From Tissierellia bacterium (GTDB lineage Bacteria; Bacillota; Clostridia; Tissierellales; Tissierellaceae): a DNA stretch of 49,729 bases. A program made the position numbers and the translations under genes. The notes beneath the pieces were generated by a model, which saw only the letters and a program-made list of their open reading frames with translations, searched no databases and was not told the DNA's origin. The stretch lies in NCBI GenBank assembly GCA_028708575.1, contig JAQVYQ010000007.1, positions 1 to 49,729 of the forward strand, read 5' to 3'. Of this stretch, positions 32,420-42,428 are shown piece after piece (the stretch's first letter is position 1; each line of letters starts with the position of its first letter).

Positions 32420-33382
32420 TTGAGAAAAATATTAGTAACAGGTGCGCTAGGTCAAATAGGTTCAGAGCTTATGGTAAAGCTAAGAGAAATTTATGGAGTT
32501 AACAATGCAGTAGCAAGTAATAGAAGGATTAAAGAGGGGCATGAGGCTTTAATCGAAAATGGACCATTTGAAATAGTTAATATCAATAATCTAAAGCAAA
32601 TGGCGGATGTTGTTGATAAATACAATATTAATACAATTATCAATTTAGCCGCTATTTTATCCGCAAAGGGGGAAAATGATCCAGCTAGCTGTTGGGACAT
32701 AAATATGAACGGATTATACAATGTCCTTGAATTGGGAAGAGAAAAACGTTTACAAATTTTCACACCAAGTTCAATAGCTGCATTTGGACCTTCTACACCA
32801 CCGGATAATACGCCACAAGACACTATACAAAGACCAAATACTATGTACGGTGTTACTAAAGTAGCTGGTGAATTGCTATGTGATTATTATTATAAAAAAT
32901 TTGATGTTGATACTAGGGGAGTTAGATTTCCAGGTTTAATATCATATGAAACACTACCAGGTGGCGGAACAACGGATTATGCAGTTCATATTTATTACGA
33001 AGCACTTAAGCATAAGAAATATACAAGCTTTATAGATAAAGGAACCCAAATGGATATGATGTATATGCCAGATGCACTTGATGCGATTGTTAGTTTAATG
33101 GAGGCAGACCCGGCAAAATTAAAGCATAGAAATGCATTTAATGTAACTGCAATGAGCTTTGAGCCTGAAGAAATTGCAGCATCAATAAAAGAACATATAC
33201 CAGAGTTCAAATTAGATTATGATGTAGACTCAGGTAGACAAGCAATAGCAGATTCATGGCCGAATTCATTAGATGATTCAGCAGCTAGAGAAGAATGGGG
33301 CTGGAATCCTAAGTATAATTTAGAAGCAATGACAAAGGATATGTTAGAAAAATTAAGGATTAAACTTAATATTGAAGATTAA
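32420..33382 (+). CDS. SDR-type (GalE-like) NAD-dependent epimerase/dehydratase, probable L-threonine 3-dehydrogenase
   Basis: TTG start; ILVTGALGQIGSELMVKLRE; SSIAAFGP; TMYGVTKVAGELLCDYY; GVRFPGLISYETLPGGGTTDYAVHIY typical of SDR threonine dehydrogenases. Confidence 0.85.
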   Translation: MRKILVTGALGQIGSELMVKLREIYGVNNAVASNRRIKEGHEALIENGPFEIVNINNLKQMADVVDKYNINTIINLAAILSAKGENDPASCWDINMNGLYNVLELGREKRLQIFTPSSIAAFGPSTPPDNTPQDTIQRPNTMYGVTKVAGELLCDYYYKKFDVDTRGVRFPGLISYETLPGGGTTDYAVHIYYEALKHKKYTSFIDKGTQMDMMYMPDALDAIVSLMEADPAKLKHRNAFNVTAMSFEPEEIAASIKEHIPEFKLDYDVDSGRQAIADSWPNSLDDSAAREEWGWNPKYNLEAMTKDMLEKLRIKLNIED

Positions 33383-33415
33383 TATTTACTTAAGTATTTT
33401 TAATTAATGATTTAT

Positions 33416-33455
33416 ATATGACCCTCCAATTCCAAAAAACATTGGAGGGTCATAT
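33416..33455. repeat. 15-bp perfect inverted repeat between convergent genes
   Basis: ATATGACCCTCCAAT-TCCAAAAAAC-ATTGGAGGGTCATAT; no T tract on either side. Confidence 0.8.
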
Positions 33456-33475
33456 GAATTAATAAAGAAGTTGAG

Positions 33476-34579
33476 TCAGTCAAAAAATATTCTTTTCAAT
33501 ATGCTTTTATTTTGTTTTTTAAATGAATCCTCTATATCAAAAATTTTTGATTTGAGAATTTCCTGTTTATATAAAAGATCCTTTAGATTTATCAATATTT
33601 CTTCTTGATTTAATAACAAGATTTCATATTTAAGTTTACTTGATTCATCTGTAAAATCATCATCTGGAGGAAATTCATAAGAATCTTCATTATTTATGGA
33701 ATCTTCTGTTATAATGTCTGAACCATTTTCAACAATTAGATTATTGCCAATTTCTTTTTCATCCTTAATCCAATTCATGCCAAAATCATTTGATATTAAA
33801 ACATAGTCTAAGCATTCAATATAAATATTATTATTTATTCCATATATCTTTGATGATGCCTTATCTTGAATAATTGAAGGTATAATCATTGCTTTCCATT
33901 TATACATTTCCGAGCCAGATGGGCTCAATTTCTTATATTTTAGTATGTATCCATTTGAAGTTTTCTCCCACCATGTACCATGAATATTATCCATATGATC
34001 CACAAAGATTGAAGGGGATTCGCTATGACTATCGGAACTAGATAATCTCATAGGATTAGTTAACCATTGATTCTTATATGGGTTAAAGTATATATAGTAA
34101 ATATAAGAGAAGTTTTTTGAAATAGTGTTATAAAATAAATGTATATTATTTTTTGAATCATTATCTACTACAAAATGATAACCTTGGCTTTTTGAAACGA
34201 ATTTGATAACACTATTCTTTTCTTGAGAATTATTGGATAAAATAATATGATGTATTGTATGAACATTTGGGTTCATTATATTATAAAATGAATAGATTAG
34301 ATTTAATTTCTTATTGATGTTTAATATGGAAATACCATTATATATATTGGATTTTACATCAAACTTGCCAATCAAAAACTCAGTTATTTCTTCATTATTA
34401 ATATATTTATAGCTTAAAGAACCATTATTTTGTAAATATACCAAATAAATTGAATTATTGTCATTAATTATATAGTCATAAATTAAAACATTATGTTCAA
34501 CAACTAAATTGTTAACATCTTCATTATTTAAAGACGTCATATATTTTAATGTGCCATCAGATTCCAATATAAATTTCAT
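33476..34579 (-). CDS. Hypothetical protein, sialidase-like beta-propeller repeats with an Asp-box and C-terminal coiled coil
   Basis: 367 aa, RBS GGAGGGATTAATAA before ATG; SNDFGMNW matches Asp-box SxDxGxxW (33770-33793); only complete minus-strand gene in the window. Confidence 0.75.
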   Translation of the reverse strand: MKFILESDGTLKYMTSLNNEDVNNLVVEHNVLIYDYIINDNNSIYLVYLQNNGSLSYKYINNEEITEFLIGKFDVKSNIYNGISILNINKKLNLIYSFYNIMNPNVHTIHHIILSNNSQEKNSVIKFVSKSQGYHFVVDNDSKNNIHLFYNTISKNFSYIYYIYFNPYKNQWLTNPMRLSSSDSHSESPSIFVDHMDNIHGTWWEKTSNGYILKYKKLSPSGSEMYKWKAMIIPSIIQDKASSKIYGINNNIYIECLDYVLISNDFGMNWIKDEKEIGNNLIVENGSDIITEDSINNEDSYEFPPDDDFTDESSKLKYEILLLNQEEILINLKDLLYKQEILKSKIFDIEDSFKKQNKSILKRIFFD

Positions 34580-34667
34580 TTATTAATCCCTCCAAAACTA
34601 TCACAATTATATCTACACTACATAATATGTAATCAGTAAAGAAAATATTATAAAGGAGTGTATCTAT

Positions 34668-35279
34668 ATGGTTGAGAAAAATAGTGTAGATCAAATGGAA
34701 ATCCTACGATGCCTGGAAAATGACTGTGTTATTATTGATAAAGTCTTTGCAAGCTGTCAACAGAGAGAATGTTTCCCAGATTTAGAATACAGTATAGATG
34801 AATGTTCTTTTGATAGAGTGAGATTTAGACCAGGATTTATAGTGCCAAATACATTAGTAGTTAAAGACATTAAAAACAGAGAAGATTTTAGAAGGGTAAA
34901 ATTCACAATCAGAATACCATTTCAAGTATTAGATGAAAATGGAAACGTAGAAAGAGAATTCTTTTTACCAGATATATTTAAAGATGTAATTCTATACATT
35001 CCAGATGCAAGAGATGAGTTTGATTTTAGAATAGTAGTCGAAACACAATCTGTATTATTATCATGTCCAATAGTTTCAGGTGGAGAATTAAATATAACTG
35101 TAGGGGTATTTATTATAGTTAAAGTAGTAGGAACAGTACAATTGATGATACCAACATTCGGATACTGCCAAACCCCACCACCATGCGAGGAATTTAGTCC
35201 AGAAGATATATGTGATGATTTCGATAATGCAGAATTTCCTGATTTTTTCCCACCGCAATTAGGGGATCTGATCGGATAG
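34668..35279 (+). CDS. Hypothetical protein, possibly spore-coat/SPOCS-like
   Basis: 203 aa, GGAG RBS; CxxxxC-rich VFASCQQRECFPDLEY N-terminus, beta-rich body, acidic Phe/Asp-rich C-terminus. Confidence 0.6.
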   Translation: MVEKNSVDQMEILRCLENDCVIIDKVFASCQQRECFPDLEYSIDECSFDRVRFRPGFIVPNTLVVKDIKNREDFRRVKFTIRIPFQVLDENGNVEREFFLPDIFKDVILYIPDARDEFDFRIVVETQSVLLSCPIVSGGELNITVGVFIIVKVVGTVQLMIPTFGYCQTPPPCEEFSPEDICDDFDNAEFPDFFPPQLGDLIG

Positions 35280-35287
35280 TAAATATG

Positions 35288-35313
35288 AAAAAGAGCTTAG
35301 GCTCTTTTTTTTA
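35288..35313 (+). terminator. Intrinsic terminator
   Basis: AAAAAGAGC-TTAG-GCTCTTTTTTTT. Confidence 0.9.
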
Positions 35314-35349
35314 TGTAAAAATAATTAGTTAATATTCTATTTTTTAATG

Positions 35350-35378
35350 TTGACAAATTTACTGGGGTATACTATACT
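35350..35378 (+). promoter_or_regulatory. Sigma-A promoter of iscR operon
   Basis: TTGACA (35350-35355) -N17- TATACT (35373-35378). Confidence 0.75.
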
Positions 35379-35426
35379 AAATATTGAAAGCCGACTGAAG
35401 TGGTTGGGATTAAAAGAGGTGGTAAA

Positions 35427-35840
35427 ATGAAGCTATCAACAAGAGGAAGATATGGTTTAATGGCAATGTATCAGCTTGCATTGGAATTTAGTGATGAACC
35501 AATTTCGTTAAAATATATTGCTGAGAAACAAGGACTATCAGAGAATTATTTAGAACAATTGTTTTCTAATCTTAAGAGAGATGGTCTTATACAAAGTGTA
35601 AGAGGTGCTCAAGGTGGATACATATTATCTAGACTACCCAGTGACATAACTGTAGGTGAAGTCCTGAGGAGTTTAGAAGGAACACTGGCTCCTGCAGATT
35701 GTGTTATGCACGACTTTGATTGTTCTAAAGAGGAAAATTGTGTTACAAAGTTAGTTTTGGTTAAAATAAAAAATAGTATTGATTCTGTTGTTGATTCAAT
35801 TACATTACGGGATATGGTTGAGGAAACATTAAATAATTAA
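35427..35840 (+). CDS. iscR: Rrf2 family transcriptional regulator, IscR-like
   Basis: [19 protein letters not shown]...[29 protein letters not shown]; three C-terminal Cys ([16 protein letters not shown]); AGAGGTGG RBS before 35427. Confidence 0.92.
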   Translation: MKLSTRGRYGLMAMYQLALEFSDEPISLKYIAEKQGLSENYLEQLFSNLKRDGLIQSVRGAQGGYILSRLPSDITVGEVLRSLEGTLAPADCVMHDFDCSKEENCVTKLVLVKIKNSIDSVVDSITLRDMVEETLNN

Positions 35841-35859
35841 TAATATTAGGAGGCATACG

Positions 35860-37041
35860 ATGGAAAAAAATATATACATGGATAATGCTGCAACAACAAA
35901 AGTTCGAAAGGAAGTACTAGATGAAATGCTCCCATATTTTTCAGATAATTATGGTAATCCTTCTAGTATTTATGCATTGGGTTCTAGATCAAAAGTTGCA
36001 GTTGAAAAAGCAAGGGAACAAGTAGCAGATGCTCTTAATGCAGATAAAAATGAAATCTTCTTCACTGCTGGTGGTTCAGAATCCGACAACTGGGCAATTA
36101 AGGGAGTAGCCTTAAGAAATAGAGAAAAAGGAAATCATATTATTACTACAAAAATAGAACATCACGCAGTTTTGCATACTTGTCAATATTTGGAAAAAGA
36201 TGGATTTGAAGTAACTTATTTAGATGTAGACGAAGATGGTCTAATAGACTTAGAAGAACTTAGATCTGCAATAACTGACAAGACTATATTAATTACTATA
36301 ATGTTTGCAAACAATGAAATTGGAACCTTAGAACCAATAGAAGAAATTGGTAGAATAGCAAAAGAGAATAACATTATTTTTCACACTGATGCTGTTCAAG
36401 CTGTTGGAAGTATAAAAATAGACGTAAAGGCAATGAATATAGACCTTCTATCTCTTTCAGGACATAAAATTTATGGCCCTAAAGGAATAGGCGCCCTATA
36501 TATTAAAAAAGGATTAAGGTTTGATAATCTAATCGAAGGTGGAGCTCAGGAACGAAACCGAAGAGCTGGGACAGAAAATGTTTCAGGAATTGTAGGTTTA
36601 GGAAAAGCAATAGAACTTGCAAGTAAAGAATTAGTTGAAAAGAGTGAAAGGTTAATATATTTAAGAGATAGATTAATGACTAAAATAGAAAAAAACATTA
36701 AACATGTTAGACTAAATGGTCATAGGTCAAAGAGACTACCTGGCAATGTAAATTACTCTATTGAATATATAGAAGGTGAATCCATATTATTAAGCCTTGA
36801 TATGGAAGGTATTGCTGCATCAAGTGGTTCAGCCTGTACATCAGGATCCCTTGATCCCTCCCATGTTTTATTAGCTATAGGATTACCTCATGGAATAGCA
36901 CACGGATCCTTAAGATTATCCTTAGGAATGTACAATACTGAAGAAGAAGTAGACTATGTAGTAGAAAAATTAGCTGAAATAGTTGACAGATTACGAAACA
37001 TGTCACCATTATATAATGAAAGAAAAACGGGGGTAATATAA
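35860..37041 (+). CDS. nifS: Cysteine desulfurase NifS/IscS
   Basis: [35 protein letters not shown] (PLP Lys); [17 protein letters not shown]. Confidence 0.97.
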   Translation: MEKNIYMDNAATTKVRKEVLDEMLPYFSDNYGNPSSIYALGSRSKVAVEKAREQVADALNADKNEIFFTAGGSESDNWAIKGVALRNREKGNHIITTKIEHHAVLHTCQYLEKDGFEVTYLDVDEDGLIDLEELRSAITDKTILITIMFANNEIGTLEPIEEIGRIAKENNIIFHTDAVQAVGSIKIDVKAMNIDLLSLSGHKIYGPKGIGALYIKKGLRFDNLIEGGAQERNRRAGTENVSGIVGLGKAIELASKELVEKSERLIYLRDRLMTKIEKNIKHVRLNGHRSKRLPGNVNYSIEYIEGESILLSLDMEGIAASSGSACTSGSLDPSHVLLAIGLPHGIAHGSLRLSLGMYNTEEEVDYVVEKLAEIVDRLRNMSPLYNERKTGVI

Positions 37042-37479
37042 ATGATGTATTCAGAAAAAGTTATGGAACATTTCAAAAATCCAAGAAATGTTGGAGAAAT
37101 AGAGGATGCAAATGGTGTAGGTGAAGTTGGAAATGCAAAATGTGGAGATATAATGAAGATGTTTTTAAAGATAGAAGACGGAGTTATTGAAGATGTTAAA
37201 TTCCAAACCTTTGGATGCGGATCAGCAATTGCATCATCAAGTATGGCTACAGAATTAATAAAAGGGAAGTCTATTGATGAAGCAATGTCATTAACGAATA
37301 AAGCTGTAGTTGAAGCACTAGATGGTCTTCCACCAGTAAAGATTCATTGTTCTGTTTTAGCTGAGCAAGCAATTAAATCTGCACTTCTTGATTATTCAAA
37401 GAAAAACAATGTTAAAATAGAGGGCTTAGATGATTTTGACTTTGATGAAGATGATCATCATGCAGAAATAGAGGATTAA
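37042..37479 (+). CDS. nifU: Fe-S cluster assembly scaffold NifU/IscU
   Basis: MYSEKVMEHFKNPRNVGEIEDANGVGEVGNAKCGDIMKMFLKI; FGCGSAIASSS; KIHCSVLAEQAI. Confidence 0.96.
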   Translation: MMYSEKVMEHFKNPRNVGEIEDANGVGEVGNAKCGDIMKMFLKIEDGVIEDVKFQTFGCGSAIASSSMATELIKGKSIDEAMSLTNKAVVEALDGLPPVKIHCSVLAEQAIKSALLDYSKKNNVKIEGLDDFDFDEDDHHAEIED

Positions 37480-37497
37480 TGACAATTAATGATAATT

Positions 37498-37526
37498 AAG
37501 GAAGGCTTTATGCCTTCTTTTATTTT
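37498..37526 (+). terminator. Intrinsic terminator after nifU
   Basis: GAAGGC-TTTAT-GCCTTCTTTTATTTT. Confidence 0.75.
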
Positions 37527-37629
37527 AGTTAGACATTTTACAAAAATACGTCCATTAATGTTTGTAAGTAAGCTAGCATTAGATTTGCAAAAAAAGATTC
37601 AATAAAACTAAAGAAGATTAACTATGGAA

Positions 37630-37658
37630 TTGACAATATATTCATATTAAATTAAAAT
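37630..37658 (+). promoter_or_regulatory. Sigma-A promoter of alaS
   Basis: TTGACA (37630-37635) -N17- TAAAAT (37653-37658). Confidence 0.7.
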
Positions 37659-37722
37659 ATCAGTAGTATAGAACTTCTTGCTACTGAGTTAATAGATTGA
37701 ACTAAGATGATGAGGTGTATTT

Positions 37723-40362
37723 ATGAGGGAAATGGGATTACATGAGATTAGAAAAGAATTTTTAGATTTTTTTAGAGAAAAAGAACATATAATAGCACCA
37801 AGTTTTTCTCTTGTGCCTAAGAATGATAAGTCACTATTATTAATAGGTGCTGGCATGGCGCCACTTAAACGATATTTTACAGGAGAAGCAACACCTCCAA
37901 GTAATAGAATGTCTACTTGCCAAAAGTGTATACGTACTGGTGATATAGACAATGTAGGCAAAACTGCAAGACATGCTACTTTTTTTGAGATGCTGGGTAA
38001 TTTTTCTTTTGGAGACTATTTTAAAGAAGAAGCCATTTCATGGGCATGGGAATTTTTAACAGAAAGGGTAGAATTAGACCCTGAAAAACTATGGATAACA
38101 ATATATTTAGATGATGACGAAGCGCATGACATTTGGAAGAATAAAATTGGTGTTCCAGAAGAAAGAATTGTTAGACTAGGGAAAAAGGATAATTTTTGGG
38201 AATTAGAAGTAGGCCCATCTGGTCCATGTTCTGAAATCCATATTGATAGAGGAGAAGAATTTGGTTGTGGCAGACCAGATTGTAAACCTGGCTGCGATTG
38301 TGATAGGTTTTTAGAAATCTGGAATCTTGTATTTACACAATTTGATAAAGATGAGCAAGGAGTATACCATCCTCTACCAAATCCTAACATAGATACAGGT
38401 ATGGGTTTAGAAAGAATTGCAGCCGTAGTTGAAAATGCAGACAATATATTTGAAATTGGTGCAATAAACCATATTCTAAATGAAGTAGAAAAGGTAAGCA
38501 ATTATAAATATGGTTCAGATAAAGAAAAGGATGTGTCTGTAAGAGTAATAGTTGACCACACTAGAGCTATGACTTTTTTAGTTTCTGATGGCGTACTCCC
38601 AAGTAATGAAGGAAGAGGTTATGTACTTAGAAGACTAATAAGAAGAGCAGCAAGACATGGAAAATTACTAGGTATAAATAAGGAATTTCTAACAGAAATA
38701 GCTGATGTAGTGATTAAGTCCTGGTCTATAGAATATAAAGAATTATTGACACGAGAAGGTCAAATAAAAAAGATAATTAGAGCTGAAGAAGAAAAGTTTC
38801 AAGAAACATTAGATCAGGGTATTTCAATATTAGAGCATTACATTGAAGAAATGTATAAGAACAATAAAGGAGAATTAGAAGGGGAAAAAGCTTTTAAATT
38901 ATATGATACATTTGGCTTCCCATTAGAGTTGACAAAAGAAATTTTAGAAGAGAGAAATTTAAGCTTAAACGAAGAAGAATTTAATGAACATATGGAAGAG
39001 CAACGATCTAGAGCAAGACAAGCAAGAGAAGAAGGAGACAGTGGATGGGGAGTATCTCATCAAGATGATTTATTTGAAGGGCTTGAAACAGTATTTAAAG
39101 GTTATGAAGTAACAAATTTAGTAACACATATAACAAAAATTCTAAAAGAGAATTCCAAAGCAGAGGAACTAAATATAAGTGAAGAGGGAATCTTGGTGCT
39201 TCAAGAAACACCATTTTATGGTGAATCTGGAGGTCAAGTTGGAGATATTGGAGTCATAGGATCTAGTAACTTCAAAGGGGAAGTAATAGACACTCAAAAA
39301 ACTAAAGGTGGACTTCCACTTCACTATGTAAAAATAGTTGAAGGCAATGCTAAAATTGGAGACATAGTAGTAGCAACTGTTGATGAGAGAAGTCGAAATG
39401 CTACAAGAAGAAATCACTCTGCAACCCATGTACTTCATAAAGCATTAAAAGATGTATTAGGGGAACATGTAAATCAAGCTGGTTCATTAGTTACACCTAA
39501 TAGAATGCGTTTTGATTTTACTCATTTTGAAGGTATATCAAAAGATGATTTAGACAAAATAGAAAGAATTGTAAATGATAAAATATTGCAAGCTCTAGAT
39601 GTAGTAACTATAGAAACATCTCTTAAAGAAGCTCAGGAGATGGGAGCAGTAGGATTGTTTGAGGATAAATATGGAGACGAAGTAAGAATTATAAGAATTG
39701 GTGATTATAGTCAAGAATTATGTGGAGGTACCCATGTAAAAAATACATCAAATATTGGGATGTTTAAGATAATGTCTGAATTTGGAATTGCTAGTGGTGT
39801 TCGTAGAATTGAAGCAATTACAGGACTAAGTGTATATGAATACCTAATAGACTTGGAAGAAGAAACTGAAGTAATAAGCAATATTCTTAAGACAAGCAAA
39901 CAAAATTTGCTGGAAAAGGCACATACATTAATTGATGAGCTTAAGGTTAAAGATAAGGAAATAGAAAAATTAAAAAGCAAACTATCAACAAATATAGCTG
40001 AAGAAATATTAGGTACAAAAGAAATAGTAGAGGGTATAAATCTAATAACATATAAATCAAAAGACTTAGATATGGATGGGTTAAGAAATTTAGGGGATGA
40101 AATAAAGAATAAGATTGATTCAGGAGTAATAGTTTTAGCGTCTATAGCTAATAATAGAGTTTCATTTGTATCTATGGTAACAAAGGATCTAAATTCAAAA
40201 GGCATTTTAGCTGGAAATATAATTAAAGAGGTAGCTAAGGCAACAGGCGGCGGTGGAGGTGGAAGACCAGATATGGCACAAGCTGGTGGAAAGGATGTTT
40301 CAAAAGTAGATGAGGCTCTTTCTATTGTTAATAATTTAATTAAAATACAAATTAATAAATAG
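37723..40362 (+). CDS. alaS: Alanyl-tRNA synthetase
   Basis: GLHEIRKEFLDFFREKEHIIAPSFSLVP; RNHSATHVLHKAL; ELCGGTHV; GGGGGGRPDMAQAGG. Confidence 0.98.
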   Translation: MREMGLHEIRKEFLDFFREKEHIIAPSFSLVPKNDKSLLLIGAGMAPLKRYFTGEATPPSNRMSTCQKCIRTGDIDNVGKTARHATFFEMLGNFSFGDYFKEEAISWAWEFLTERVELDPEKLWITIYLDDDEAHDIWKNKIGVPEERIVRLGKKDNFWELEVGPSGPCSEIHIDRGEEFGCGRPDCKPGCDCDRFLEIWNLVFTQFDKDEQGVYHPLPNPNIDTGMGLERIAAVVENADNIFEIGAINHILNEVEKVSNYKYGSDKEKDVSVRVIVDHTRAMTFLVSDGVLPSNEGRGYVLRRLIRRAARHGKLLGINKEFLTEIADVVIKSWSIEYKELLTREGQIKKIIRAEEEKFQETLDQGISILEHYIEEMYKNNKGELEGEKAFKLYDTFGFPLELTKEILEERNLSLNEEEFNEHMEEQRSRARQAREEGDSGWGVSHQDDLFEGLETVFKGYEVTNLVTHITKILKENSKAEELNISEEGILVLQETPFYGESGGQVGDIGVIGSSNFKGEVIDTQKTKGGLPLHYVKIVEGNAKIGDIVVATVDERSRNATRRNHSATHVLHKALKDVLGEHVNQAGSLVTPNRMRFDFTHFEGISKDDLDKIERIVNDKILQALDVVTIETSLKEAQEMGAVGLFEDKYGDEVRIIRIGDYSQELCGGTHVKNTSNIGMFKIMSEFGIASGVRRIEAITGLSVYEYLIDLEEETEVISNILKTSKQNLLEKAHTLIDELKVKDKEIEKLKSKLSTNIAEEILGTKEIVEGINLITYKSKDLDMDGLRNLGDEIKNKIDSGVIVLASIANNRVSFVSMVTKDLNSKGILAGNIIKEVAKATGGGGGGRPDMAQAGGKDVSKVDEALSIVNNLIKIQINK

Positions 40363-40413
40363 TATTATTTAAATTATTCTAGAATGTGGTATAATACTTA
40401 TAGGGGTGTTAAT

Positions 40414-40677
40414 ATGAGCGAGAAGTTTGACGAAACCATGAAGTTTGAACCACCAAAAGAAACAAAAATAGAACCAAAAGAAGTGTTGCTTTCAGTTTAT
40501 AATTCACTAAAAGAAAAGGGTTATAATCCTATTGACCAAATAATCGGGTATTTACTTTCAGGAGATCCTGCATATATAACAAGTCACAATAATGCTAGAT
40601 CTTTGATTAGAAAACTTGAACGAGATGAATTACTAGAGGAAATATTAGAAGCTTATTTAAAGTGTGATGATGAGTAA
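40414..40677 (+). CDS. ireB: IreB family regulatory phosphoprotein (UPF0297/DUF965)
   Basis: [71 protein letters not shown]. Confidence 0.96.
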   Translation: MSEKFDETMKFEPPKETKIEPKEVLLSVYNSLKEKGYNPIDQIIGYLLSGDPAYITSHNNARSLIRKLERDELLEEILEAYLKCDDE

Positions 40678-40687
40678 GATAATCTAG

Positions 40688-40730
40688 GATGGATAGCTTG
40701 ATATTTAATTTTTGCTATCCATCTTGTTCT
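40688..40730 (+). terminator. Hairpin/terminator after ireB
   Basis: GATGGATAGC-N16-GCTATCCATC followed by TTGTTCT. Confidence 0.6.
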
Positions 40731-40770
40731 GTAAACAGATAAATTAAACAGAATTTAGGAAGTGTAGTTA

Positions 40771-41718
40771 TTGGAGAAAGTTAAATTAGGAAATACAAAT
40801 ATTGAAGTGTCTAGACTATGTTTTGGATCGTTAACTATGACGCCTTTCCAAGCAAATCTTACTGTTAAAGAAGGAGCACACCTTATTGAGTATGCCTATA
40901 ATCAAGGCATAAATTTTCTAGATACAGCGGAAATATATGAAAACTATGGATATATAAAAGAAGCCTTAAAGGGTATAAAAAGGGAAGATTATATAATAGC
41001 ATCAAAGACATACGCATATACAGAAGAAATGGCTAAAAACAGTATTGAATTAGCATTAAAGGAAATAGGTACTGATTATATAGATATATTTATGCTTCAT
41101 GAACAAGAAAGTGTACATACAATAAGAGGGCATTACGATGCAATAAAGTATTTTTTAAAAGCCAAAGATCAAGGTAAAATTCGTGCTTTTGGCATTTCTA
41201 CGCATAAGGTAGCAGGAGTAAAAGGAGTTAAAGAGTATCCTGAAATTGAAATTATACATCCTATTGTAAACAAATACGGTATTGGAATAAATGATGGAAC
41301 TATTGAAGATATGTTAAGTGAACTAAAAGATTTAAAAGACATGGGTATAGGTATATATGCTATGAAACCTTTAGGTGGTGGTCACTTAATTAAAGAAGTA
41401 GAGTCTTCATTTAATTTTGTTAAAGATATTCCTTTTATAGATTCAATTGCAATAGGAATGCAAAGTATAGATGAAATTGATGCAAATATACAGTTATTAA
41501 ATAATGGGTTTATATCAGATAATATAAATAATAAAATAAGAAAGAAAAACAGAAAACTTTCAGTAGCAGATTATTGCATTGGTTGCGGAAGATGTGAAGA
41601 AAGATGTCAACAGAATGCTATAAAGGTCGTAGATAATATGGCTGTGCCTAATGAAAATTGTATATTATGTGGATATTGTGCCTTGGTTTGCCCGGATTTT
41701 TGTATTAAAGTAATATAA
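40771..41718 (+). CDS. Aldo/keto reductase with C-terminal 2x[4Fe-4S] ferredoxin domain
   Basis: TTG start; VSRLCFGSLTM...NFLDTAEIYENYG; C-terminal CIGCGRCEERCQQNAIKV and CILCGYCALVCPDFC. Confidence 0.92.
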   Translation: MEKVKLGNTNIEVSRLCFGSLTMTPFQANLTVKEGAHLIEYAYNQGINFLDTAEIYENYGYIKEALKGIKREDYIIASKTYAYTEEMAKNSIELALKEIGTDYIDIFMLHEQESVHTIRGHYDAIKYFLKAKDQGKIRAFGISTHKVAGVKGVKEYPEIEIIHPIVNKYGIGINDGTIEDMLSELKDLKDMGIGIYAMKPLGGGHLIKEVESSFNFVKDIPFIDSIAIGMQSIDEIDANIQLLNNGFISDNINNKIRKKNRKLSVADYCIGCGRCEERCQQNAIKVVDNMAVPNENCILCGYCALVCPDFCIKVI

Positions 41719-41741
41719 TAGTAAAATAGATGGAGATGTAA

Positions 41742-42158
41742 ATGGAGAGAATTCTTGGTTTAGATATTGGAGATAAATACATTGGAGTAGCTGTAAGTGA
41801 TTTACTACAAATGACTGCTCAAGGTTTAAAGACCATAAAAAGAACGAGCAATAAAGAAGATTATCAGGAAATTAAAAACTTGGTTGATGAATATAATATT
41901 AATAAAATTGTAGTTGGATTACCAAAGAATATGAATGGATCATTAGGTCCACAAAGTGAAAAAGTAATGAAATTTGCTGAGAAAATAAAAAACAAATTTA
42001 AGATAGAGATAATATATATTGATGAAAGATTGACTACTGTTTCTGCAGAGAGAGTCTTAATTGAAAGCGATGTAAGGCGAGAAAACAGAAAAAAAGTAAT
42101 CGATAAAATTGCTGCATCATATATATTGCAAATATATCTTGATAGAAAGGAAGTGTGA
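41742..42158 (+). CDS. ruvX: Holliday junction resolvase RuvX/YqgF
   Basis: [48 protein letters not shown]. Confidence 0.96.
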   Translation: MERILGLDIGDKYIGVAVSDLLQMTAQGLKTIKRTSNKEDYQEIKNLVDEYNINKIVVGLPKNMNGSLGPQSEKVMKFAEKIKNKFKIEIIYIDERLTTVSAERVLIESDVRRENRKKVIDKIAASYILQIYLDRKEV

Positions 42159-42161
42159 TTT

Positions 42162-42410
42162 ATGGGTGAAAGACATTTGTTTTATGATGAATTAGGTAAT
42201 GAAGTAGAATTTATTGTAAAAGCAAAGTTTTCATTAGATGATACCGACTATGTTGCAATGTTACCTGCGGAAGACATAGAATCTGCAACTTACATCTTAA
42301 GAATTGATATTGATGATAATGGTGATGAGGTCTTAGTTGGCATTGATGATGCTGAATTAGAAGAGGCTGAAGGAGCATATGAAGAACTTTTAAGGGAAAA
42401 CTTACAATAA
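42162..42410 (+). CDS. DUF1292 domain-containing protein
   Basis: Acidic 82 aa, YDELGNEVEFIVKAKFSLDDTDYVAMLP, downstream of ruvX. Confidence 0.92.
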   Translation: MGERHLFYDELGNEVEFIVKAKFSLDDTDYVAMLPAEDIESATYILRIDIDDNGDEVLVGIDDAELEEAEGAYEELLRENLQ

Positions 42411-42428
42411 CTTACAGGTGTGATTTTT

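Noticed and set aside
38016-38501. 161-aa antisense ORF in alaS
   Set aside because: Shadow ORF fully inside a strongly conserved synthetase gene; no family resemblance
39711-40205. 164-aa antisense ORF in alaS
   Set aside because: Shadow ORF; Ser/Ile-rich composition expected from antisense of AT-rich coding sequence
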